This document shows positions 13,078 to 18,251 of a DNA stretch of 18,251 nucleotides, one piece after another. This DNA comes from Scatosoma sp045632625. GTDB lineage: Bacteria; Bacillota; Clostridia; Christensenellales; Borkfalkiaceae. The stretch spans positions 1-18,251 of the forward strand of contig JAZQWZ010000016.1 of NCBI GenBank assembly GCA_045632625.1, written 5' to 3'. Within the stretch, counting starts at the first letter, position 1. Every line of letters starts with the position of its first letter. The position numbers and the translations under genes are program-made. Below the pieces are notes generated by a model. That model was given only the letters and a program-made list of their open reading frames with translations. It did no database searches and had not been told where the DNA came from.

Positions 13078-14271
13078 ATGAAAGTACTTGTTATCAATTC
13101 GGGAAGTTCTTCATTAAAATATCAACTTATCGATATGGAAACGGAAGCAGTTATCGCAAAAGGCAACTGCGAAAGAATCGGTATCGATGGTTCAAAACTT
13201 GTTCATAAAGCAAAAGGCGCAGAAACGGTTATTGAAAAGGCTATGCCCGATCATAACGAAGCGGTTTCTCTTGTTTTGAATGCATTAACCGATAAGGAAA
13301 TCGGTGTAATTTCGTCTATGGATGAAATTGATGCGGTAGGTCACAGAGCGGTTGCTTCGGGCGAAGTATTTACCAAAACTACGCTTATTACGGATGAAAC
13401 GATTGCACAATTTGAAAATCTTTGCGACCTTGCGCCTTTGCATAACCCCGCTGGGTTAATCGGCGTTAAGGCTTGCCGCAAGATGATGCCTAATACGCCG
13501 ATGGCATTCGTATTTGATACAAGTTTCCATTTTACGATGCCTGATTATGCGTATATGTATGGTATTGATTACGAAGATTATCAACAATATAAAATTCGTC
13601 GTTATGGTTTCCATGGTACCAGCCATAAATTTGTTTCGCAAGAAGCTGCAAAATATTTAGGCAAAAAGCCCGAAGATTTGAAGATTGTTACTTGCCACTT
13701 GGGCAACGGTTCGTCCATCACGGCGGTTAACGGCGGTAAGAGTGTAGATACTTCGATGGGTTTTACACCTTTGGCAGGGGTGCCTATGGGCACGCGTAGC
13801 GGCGATATTGATTTTGCATCGGCGGAATATTTGGCAAAGAAAAAAGGCTGGGATATTTCCCAAACGCTTACCTATTTAAATAAAAAGTGTGGTATGCTTG
13901 GCGTATCGGGCGTTTCTAGCGATTTCCGTGATTTGACCGCTGCAGCGGCAAACGGCGATGCGCGTTCGCAACTTGCTTTGGATTTGTTTGCATATAGCTG
14001 TAAAAAATATGTAGGTGCTTATGCGGCGGCTATGAATGGTGTGGATTGTATCGTATTTACGGCAGGGGTTGGTGAAAATACACCTACTGTTCGTAAAGCC
14101 ATTTGCGAAAATATGCAATATTTAGGCTTGGAAATTGACGAAGAAAAGAACCAAGAAAAGAATAATGGCGCAATTCGTGATATCACGGGCAAGAACTCCA
14201 AAGTTAAAGTTTTAATCATTCCTACTAACGAAGAACTGGTAATTGCGAGAGAAACGGTAGAATTATTGTAA
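13078..14271 (+). CDS. ackA: Acetate kinase
   Basis: Transfers phosphate from acetyl phosphate to ADP, yielding ATP and acetate. The 397-residue protein carries both family signatures: 'VLVINSGSSSLKYQLID' at the N-terminus and 'GFHGTSHKFVSQEAA' in the middle. It also has 'CHLGNGSSITAVNGGKSVDTSMGFTPLAGVPMGTRSGDID', 'FTAGVGENTPTVR' (nucleotide binding) and the C-terminal 'IPTNEELVIARET'. AGAGGTGA precedes the ATG. Co-transcribed with pta. No terminator is visible after it, so some transcripts may continue into the DUF177-rpmF genes. Confidence 0.98.
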   Translation: MKVLVINSGSSSLKYQLIDMETEAVIAKGNCERIGIDGSKLVHKAKGAETVIEKAMPDHNEAVSLVLNALTDKEIGVISSMDEIDAVGHRAVASGEVFTKTTLITDETIAQFENLCDLAPLHNPAGLIGVKACRKMMPNTPMAFVFDTSFHFTMPDYAYMYGIDYEDYQQYKIRRYGFHGTSHKFVSQEAAKYLGKKPEDLKIVTCHLGNGSSITAVNGGKSVDTSMGFTPLAGVPMGTRSGDIDFASAEYLAKKKGWDISQTLTYLNKKCGMLGVSGVSSDFRDLTAAAANGDARSQLALDLFAYSCKKYVGAYAAAMNGVDCIVFTAGVGENTPTVRKAICENMQYLGLEIDEEKNQEKNNGAIRDITGKNSKVKVLIIPTNEELVIARETVELL

Positions 14272-14299
14272 AAAATCGCAAAAATCACACAAAAAAAAG

Positions 14300-14328
14300 T
14301 TGACAAAGCGATTGAAATATACTATACT
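14300..14328 (+). promoter_or_regulatory. Promoter of the DUF177-rpmF unit
   Basis: TTGACA (14300-14305), 17-bp spacer, TATACT (14323-14328). Transcript start is expected near 14335, only about 8-11 nt before the first ATG, leaving no room for a Shine-Dalgarno site. Confidence 0.85.
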
Positions 14329-14342
14329 TGATAAGTCGGTTT

Positions 14343-14744
14343 ATGATGATTGTAGATATCAGAAAACTCAATGCGCAAAAATTGTATTCGGGTGAGATGC
14401 AGTTTGACTATCTTGCTCCCGAAGAACTTATCTCCATTCCTTTTGCGAAATATACGGGTCCAGTTATAGTTCGCTTTTCGTACGACTTATATGAAGACGA
14501 CGCCTTTGAAATTCGCGGTACGGTATCGTATGGGCTTGTTGGGCAATGCTCGCGTTGTTTAGACGATGCGTCGACGAAAGTGGAAGGGGAATTGCAAGCG
14601 CTTTTTGAACCTGTGAAGGGCGGAGAAGATTATTTCTATGCAAATGGAAAGGTCGATTTAACCGACGCAGTAAACGATGCAATTATGGCAAGTATGCCGT
14701 TTGCACTTTCCTGCGGAGATAATTGTAAAGCGATTGAGTTTTAA
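14343..14744 (+). CDS. DUF177 / YceD (YlbN) family protein
   Basis: A 133-residue protein of the DUF177 family, which is almost always encoded just before rpmF. YceD has been linked to 23S rRNA maturation, but its biochemistry is not settled. Visible landmarks are 'GQCSRCLDDASTKVEGELQALF' with Cys69 and Cys72, and a C-terminal 'SCGDNCKAIEF' with Cys124 and Cys128. Many relatives continue with a 'GLCPxCG' tail; here the protein stops early, so the second metal-type motif is incomplete. An in-frame TTG at 14328 falls in the -10 box and cannot be used. ATG 14343 or the next ATG (14346) is the start, without a ribosome site. rpmF follows after 41 nt. Confidence 0.8.
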   Translation: MMIVDIRKLNAQKLYSGEMQFDYLAPEELISIPFAKYTGPVIVRFSYDLYEDDAFEIRGTVSYGLVGQCSRCLDDASTKVEGELQALFEPVKGGEDYFYANGKVDLTDAVNDAIMASMPFALSCGDNCKAIEF

Positions 14745-14785
14745 TTGAAATTAAAGAGAAAAAAGAATTAAGAAGAGGTGTTATT

Positions 14786-14977
14786 ATGGCAGTACCTAAG
14801 AGTAAACAATCCAAGAGCAGAACGAACAAGAGATTCGCAAACTACAAAGCAACGGCAGCAACGCTCGTTGAATGCCCTCATTGCCACGAGTTAGCAGAAG
14901 CGCACAGAGTATGCAAGAACTGCGGCTATTATGATGGCGCAGAAGTAGTTGCTCAAAAAGAAGAAAAGAATAACTAA
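14786..14977 (+). CDS. rpmF: 50S ribosomal protein L32
   Basis: A 63-residue component of the large ribosomal subunit. The start 'MAVPKSKQSKSRTNKR' is diagnostic of bacterial L32. Four cysteines form the zinc ribbon ('CPHCHELAEAHRVCKNCGYY'), so this is the zinc-binding form rather than the Cys-less one. AAGAGGTG precedes the ATG. It is co-transcribed with the DUF177 gene and followed by a GC-rich terminator. Confidence 0.98.
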   Translation: MAVPKSKQSKSRTNKRFANYKATAATLVECPHCHELAEAHRVCKNCGYYDGAEVVAQKEEKNN

Positions 14978-15002
14978 TTTCGTCTATGCACCAAAACATC
15001 AG

Positions 15003-15030
15003 GCGGGTGGCTTTTAGCGCCCGCTTTTTT
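15003..15030 (+). terminator. Intrinsic terminator after rpmF
   Basis: GCGGGTG (15003-15009) pairs with CGCCCGC (15018-15024) with one G-T pair around an 8-nt loop, followed by six T residues. Confidence 0.85.
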
Positions 15031-15086
15031 GCGTTATTCGGATTTTACATTATTGAATGTGCATACAAGAGACAAACTTTTATTGC

Positions 15087-15115
15087 TTGACATTTTTTAT
15101 TGAAAATGCTATACT
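15087..15115 (+). promoter_or_regulatory. Promoter of copA
   Basis: TTGACA (15087-15092), 17-bp spacer, TATACT (15110-15115). Transcript start is expected near 15122, giving a leader of about 17 nt that contains AAGGAG (15128-15133). Confidence 0.88.
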
Positions 15116-15124
15116 ATACATAGT
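15113..15124. promoter_or_regulatory. Candidate operator at the copA transcript start
   Basis: The dyad ACTAT-AC-ATAGT covers the end of the -10 and the expected transcript start. It is placed where a repressor would block initiation. It matches neither the CopY box (TACAnnTGTA) nor the longer SmtB/ArsR dyads I know, so the binder is a guess. Confidence 0.4.
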
Positions 15125-15138
15125 TATAAGGAGAAAGT

Positions 15139-17577
15139 ATGCAAGAGAAATTTTCAATCAGTGGTATGAATTGCGCGGCTTGTTCTTCGGGGATAGAGCG
15201 TGCGTTGCGGCGTAAAAACGGCGTGCAACGTGCCGATGTTTCCCTGATGGCGGAACTGCTGACAATTAAATATGATGTCAATATAATAAGTAAAGAGGAA
15301 ATATGTCAAACGGTGATCGGGTTGGGATATGGCATATCCGATTATGTTGAAAATGTGTTGCAAGAACGCACTGCGCAGCCTAATTTATTAAAAAAACGTT
15401 TTTTGGTATCGCTTGCGTTGCTTGTACCTTTGATGTATTTTTGTATGGGCGGCATGGTGGGCTTACCGCAGCCCAACGTATTTATTTCTCATACAATACA
15501 ATGCGTACTGACGCTAATTATTCTATGCATTAATGCAAAATTCTTCACGAGCGGCACAAAAGCTTTGGTGAAAGGCGTGGCGAATATGGACACGCTTGTA
15601 GCACTCGGTGCAGGTATTTCTTTTATATATAGTCTTGTTTTTACTATTTTATTGTATATCGGTCGCGTAAATTCGCACGTACACGTTTTTTACGAATCAG
15701 CGGCGATGATTGTAACGCTAGTTACGCTTGGGAAGTGGCTAGAAGAAAAATCTAAACGCAAAACTGGCGATGAAATTGAAAAACTCATTAAACTTATGCC
15801 CAACACCGTGACTGTTGAAGTCAACGGCGCACAAAAACAACAAACGTTTTCGTCGTTACAAGTAGGCGACGTGCTTATCGTAAAACAAGGCGAATACGTG
15901 CCCGTGGACGGAAAAGTTATTTACGGCAGTGCGTATATTGACCGTGCAGCAATTACAGGCGAAAGCTTGCCTGTAGAAGTGCAGGAAGGAGATAATGTTA
16001 CCAGTGCGGATGTCGTAAAAAGCGGTTTTATTAAAATTTTAGCAGAAAAGGTCGGTCAACAAACTACGCTTGCGCAAATTGTAAAAATGGTGAAAGAGGC
16101 AGGCGCAAGCAAAGCGCCCTTGCAAAAAGCAGCCGATAAAATTGCAGGTGTTTTTGTACCTACCGTGTCTATTCTTGCATTGATTACTTTTCTGGTATGG
16201 ATGTTTGTTTCCCACGATATATCAAAAGCGGCAAATTATGCGATTTGCGTTTTGGTGATTTCCTGTCCTTGCTCTTTGGGGTTAGCAACGCCTGTTGCAG
16301 TGATGGCGGCAACGGGCAGGGGGATGGCTTTGGGTATTTTGTATAAAGATGCCGAGTGTATGCAAAAAGCAAAAGATATCAACTGCGTGTTGTTAGATAA
16401 AACGGCTACATTAACCGTAGGACAACCCAAAGTAACACAATTCACTTGTTTACAAGGCGATAATGAGCAAGTATTGTCTATTGCGTTTGCCGTAGAAAGT
16501 CAATCTAATCATCCGATTGCTACTTGCATATGTGAATACGCAAAAGACGCTTTACAAACAAATTTGTCAGCATTAGAAATTGAAAATTATCAATATATAA
16601 TGGGGAAAGGCGCGAAAGCAAGCGTTGCGGGAAAACAAGTATATTTAGGCAATCGAAAATTGCTTAGCAGCGCTTTAGATAAGCAAGCATACACGCTCGA
16701 AAAGGAGTTTTCCGCTCAGGGAAAAACGGCGGTGTTTTTAGCGGATGAACAGACTTTGCTGGCAGTATTTGCTATTGCGGACACCTTAAAAGCGGACGCA
16801 AAAAATGCAGTTCAATCGTTAAAAAATCGTAATATAAGAGTGGGCATGCTTACGGGTGATAACGAAAACGTTGCTCAAGCCATTGCAGGTCAGGTAGGCA
16901 TTGACGATTACTATGCCGAAGCATTGCCGCAGGATAAAGTTTCCGCAGTAGAACGTATACAAGGTATAGGCGGATACGTTGCTATGGTAGGCGATGGCAT
17001 TAACGACAGTCCTGCATTAAAAACGGCGGACTTAGGTATTGCGATGGGCGATGGTACGGACGTAGCTATTGATAGTGCAGATATAGTGCTTTCGCGTGGG
17101 GATTTATCGCTGATTGAGAAATGCATCGATTTAAGTAAAGCAACGGTCAAAAATATTCATCAAAACTTATTTTGGGCATTCTTTTATAACTGCATAGCTA
17201 TCCCGGTAGCAGCAGGTGTTTTTGCCTTTGCCGGTGTATCTCTTACGCCCATGATCGGGGCAGCATGTATGAGTTTAAGCTCACTTTTCGTCGTTACAAA
17301 TGCGTTGCGTTTGACGCGATTTGACAATAAAAATATCGATAAAAATTTACAAAAAGAGGATGGCAATATGAAAACAAATATGAAAATTGAAGGAATGATG
17401 TGTCAGCATTGTGTTGCACACGTAACGAAAGCCCTTTCGGGCATGGATGGTGTGTCGCAGGTTGAAGTAAATTTAAAGAAAAAAACGGCAACGTTTGAAA
17501 GGGAAGAAAGGGTGAGCGATGAGCAGCTTATCAATGTTATTACGGAAGCAGGTTACGAAGTGAAAAAGATATTTTAA
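15139..17577 (+). CDS. copA: Copper-exporting P1B-type ATPase with C-terminal CopZ-like domain
   Basis: An 812-residue membrane pump expected to export Cu(I) using ATP. Order: N-terminal metal-binding domain with CxxC (Cys12, Cys15 in 'GMNCAAC'); membrane segments from about residue 86; actuator motif 'TGES' (273-276); the membrane ion site 'CPC' (376-378, followed by Ser rather than the usual Ala); phosphorylation Asp420; 'HP' (458-459); 'MLTGDN'; 'GDGIND' (618-623); and Cu(I)-type 'YN' (683-684) and 'MSLSS' (711-715) in the last two helices. The phosphorylation motif reads DKTATLT, with Ala423 in place of the near-invariant Gly. After the last helix comes a second metal-binding domain (744-812, 'GMMCQHC') identical in layout to free CopZ chaperones, preceded by an internal ribosome site and ATG at 17368. 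AAGGAG precedes the main start. Confidence 0.93.
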   Translation: MQEKFSISGMNCAACSSGIERALRRKNGVQRADVSLMAELLTIKYDVNIISKEEICQTVIGLGYGISDYVENVLQERTAQPNLLKKRFLVSLALLVPLMYFCMGGMVGLPQPNVFISHTIQCVLTLIILCINAKFFTSGTKALVKGVANMDTLVALGAGISFIYSLVFTILLYIGRVNSHVHVFYESAAMIVTLVTLGKWLEEKSKRKTGDEIEKLIKLMPNTVTVEVNGAQKQQTFSSLQVGDVLIVKQGEYVPVDGKVIYGSAYIDRAAITGESLPVEVQEGDNVTSADVVKSGFIKILAEKVGQQTTLAQIVKMVKEAGASKAPLQKAADKIAGVFVPTVSILALITFLVWMFVSHDISKAANYAICVLVISCPCSLGLATPVAVMAATGRGMALGILYKDAECMQKAKDINCVLLDKTATLTVGQPKVTQFTCLQGDNEQVLSIAFAVESQSNHPIATCICEYAKDALQTNLSALEIENYQYIMGKGAKASVAGKQVYLGNRKLLSSALDKQAYTLEKEFSAQGKTAVFLADEQTLLAVFAIADTLKADAKNAVQSLKNRNIRVGMLTGDNENVAQAIAGQVGIDDYYAEALPQDKVSAVERIQGIGGYVAMVGDGINDSPALKTADLGIAMGDGTDVAIDSADIVLSRGDLSLIEKCIDLSKATVKNIHQNLFWAFFYNCIAIPVAAGVFAFAGVSLTPMIGAACMSLSSLFVVTNALRLTRFDNKNIDKNLQKEDGNMKTNMKIEGMMCQHCVAHVTKALSGMDGVSQVEVNLKKKTATFEREERVSDEQLINVITEAGYEVKKIF
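17355..17577 (+). other. copZ: Internal translation start for a free CopZ-like chaperone
   Basis: Within copA and in frame, AGAGGA (17355-17360) stands 7 nt before ATG 17368. Initiation there would give a 69-residue protein 'MKTNMKIEGMMCQHC...', the size and start of an independent copper chaperone CopZ. The linker residues 'KEDGN' in the fusion are encoded by the ribosome site itself. This suggests that a separate copZ was joined to copA by loss of the copA stop, keeping its own start. Production of the free form is inferred. Confidence 0.6.
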
Positions 17578-17634
17578 GGAAAAATGACAATATAAACGCA
17601 CACTTTACAAAACTAGACAAAAAGTGATTTTGTG

Positions 17635-17668
17635 ATGATGTTATCATATTCCCATAAAAACATATGGG
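17635..17668. promoter_or_regulatory. Inverted repeats before the arsR-like gene
   Basis: Two dyads: ATGAT-GTT-ATCAT (17635-17647), overlapping a TG-TATCAT extended -10-like element (17639-17647), and CCCATA-AAAACA-TATGGG (17651-17668). The second's right arm contains the GGG of the ribosome site GGGAG (17666-17670), so as RNA it could mask it. Either could be an autoregulatory site. Confidence 0.4.
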
Positions 17669-17676
17669 AGTGTATT

Positions 17677-18015
17677 ATGTCACAATTATTGCTTTTGGAT
17701 AAACGCACGCAAGGCCTTATCGAAGATTACGTTCCGCAAGGAGAAATTCTCGAAGGGATTGTGTGCTTTTTTTCTGTCTTTTCCGATTATACTCGGGTGA
17801 AAATTTTAGCGGCGCTTGCCATTAGCGAACTATGCGTTACCGATTTATCCAAGATATTAAATATCAATCAAACCACCGTATCACATCAACTACGGTTTTT
17901 AAAAAGTGCCGGCATAGTAAAAAGCGTTCGGCAGGGAAAAATTGTGTTTTATTCGCTCACGGATGAAAGCATTAACGACGTTTTGTTAAAAGGTATTCAA
18001 TTTTTGGGTTGTTAA
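17677..18015 (+). CDS. ArsR/SmtB-family metal-responsive repressor, atypical ligands
   Basis: A 112-residue winged-helix protein: 'FFSVFSDYTRVKILAALAISELCVTDLSKILNINQTTVSHQLRFLKSAGIVKSVRQGKIVFYSL' is a clear ArsR/SmtB core with the recognition helix at 'NQTTVSHQLRFLKSA'. The usual metal sites are reduced. The ELCVCD motif reads ELCVTD, so one Cys is missing. The C-terminal helix site (Asp-X-His ... His-X2-Glu in SmtB) reads D-E-S ... F-L-G-C. The only cysteines are Cys30, Cys53 and the final Cys112. ATG 17677 is chosen because GGGAG lies 6 nt upstream; earlier in-frame ATGs have no such site. It sits 99 nt after copA with no terminator between, so co-transcription is likely and a role in controlling copA is inferred. 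Confidence 0.85.
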   Translation: MSQLLLLDKRTQGLIEDYVPQGEILEGIVCFFSVFSDYTRVKILAALAISELCVTDLSKILNINQTTVSHQLRFLKSAGIVKSVRQGKIVFYSLTDESINDVLLKGIQFLGC

Positions 18016-18037
18016 ATAGATTTTTGCGTTTATTTCC

Positions 18038-18066
18038 TTGCATATTTGCGCAATTTAGTATATAAT
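18038..18066 (+). promoter_or_regulatory. Promoter of uvrC
   Basis: TTGCAT (18038-18043), 17-bp spacer, TATAAT (18061-18066). Transcript start is expected near 18073, inside the adjacent terminator stem. Confidence 0.6.
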
Positions 18067-18087
18067 AAAAGTACTAAGTACTTTTTT
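18067..18087 (+). terminator. Intrinsic terminator of the copA-arsR unit
   Basis: AAAAGTAC (18067-18074) pairs with GTACTTTT (18078-18085) around TAA, followed by two more T residues. A transcript begun at the uvrC promoter would lack most of the left arm and so escape termination, whereas read-through from arsR would form the full hairpin. Confidence 0.7.
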
Positions 18088-18112
18088 GCTTATAAAAAGG
18101 GTTGTTATTTAA

Positions 18113-18251
18113 ATGAGCGCATTGCAGGAAAAATTGAAATTATTACCTGAAAATCCCGGTGTATATATTATGTTGGATAAGGACGGGATTGTTATTTACG
18201 TCGGTAAGGCGCGCGTGTTGAAAAATCGTGTGCGCCAGTATTTTCATGCAA
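18113..18251 (+). CDS. uvrC: UvrABC excinuclease subunit C, N-terminus (partial)
   Basis: Only the first 46 codons are present; the gene runs off the right edge. The peptide 'LKLLPENPGVYIMLDKDGIVIYVGKARVLKNRVRQYF' is the start of the GIY-YIG nuclease domain of UvrC, which makes the 3' incision during nucleotide excision repair. 'GVYIM' and 'IVIYVGKA' are the two halves of the GIY-YIG motif, followed by the conserved 'LKNRVRQYF'. AAGGG (18097-18101) is 11 nt before the ATG. The rest of the protein cannot be judged. Confidence 0.93.
   Translation, partial: MSALQEKLKLLPENPGVYIMLDKDGIVIYVGKARVLKNRVRQYFHA

Noticed and set aside
14328..14342. TTG start extending the DUF177 protein by 5 residues
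   Set aside because: It begins in the last base of the -10 box and so would not be transcribed from that promoter.
17340..17370. Programmed frameshift in copA as in E. coli CopA(Z)
   Set aside because: The chaperone domain is already in frame with the pump, so no frameshift is needed; no slippery sequence with a clear downstream structure was seen here.
17632..17676. ATG start extending the ArsR-like protein by 15 residues
   Set aside because: No ribosome site precedes it and the region holds inverted repeats; GGGAG correctly precedes ATG 17677.
1..18251. Mobile elements, CRISPR arrays, prophage or integration sites
   Set aside because: No transposase, integrase, phage gene, repeat-spacer pattern or long direct repeat was found; the single tRNA is followed at once by its terminator with no repeated 3' end in view.

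Overview
The window looks like a chromosomal stretch of an anaerobic, low-to-moderate GC Firmicute (Clostridia-like). The grounds are the oxygen-sensitive class III ribonucleotide reductase, fermentative Pta-AckA, TmcAL (YlbM) and the YlbN-RpmF pair, AT-rich intergenic DNA, strong Shine-Dalgarno (SD) sites, sigma-A promoters with 17-bp spacers, and U-tailed hairpin terminators. I cannot name the species. No mobile element, CRISPR array or rRNA gene is visible, and all complete genes are open.

Layout. 1-1535 (minus): an AraC-family regulator followed 17 nt later by an ABC exporter gene cut by the left edge. 1649-2584 (plus): prephenate dehydrogenase with its own promoter and terminator. 2594-5229: a three-gene operon of a DUF1934 protein, a metallo-beta-lactamase-fold hydrolase and a strongly divergent Rho-like protein. 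5414-8327: nrdD-nrdG behind a promoter with two NrdR-box-like sites and a leader hairpin. 8314-9003: an uncharacterised exported protein whose start codon lies inside the terminator-like hairpin after nrdG. 9121-9196: tRNA-Thr(CGU). 9314-10788: aspartate ammonia-lyase, ending in a bidirectional terminator shared with the convergent tmcAL (10792-11937, minus). 11956-15030: pta-ackA, then a DUF177 protein and rpmF. 15087-18015: a copper P-type ATPase carrying a C-terminal CopZ-like domain, and an ArsR/SmtB regulator. 18038-18251: promoter and N-terminus of uvrC.

How the genes fit together. Aspartase yields fumarate and ammonia. Pta-AckA makes ATP and acetate from acetyl-CoA, and TmcAL, divergent from pta, spends acetate and ATP to modify elongator tRNA-Met. 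NrdDG supplies dNTPs without oxygen under probable NrdR control. The copper ATPase, its chaperone domain and the ArsR protein form a likely metal-efflux unit.

The most unusual items are: (i) the Rho-like protein, which keeps Walker A and B but lacks the catalytic glutamate, the arginine finger and the RNA-binding aromatics; (ii) a CopA-CopZ fusion that still holds an SD and ATG for a free chaperone; (iii) DKTATLT instead of the near-invariant DKTGTLT in that ATPase; (iv) an ArsR protein lacking the usual metal ligands; (v) promoters placed so close to ATG codons that the araC-like and DUF177 mRNAs should be leaderless or nearly so.
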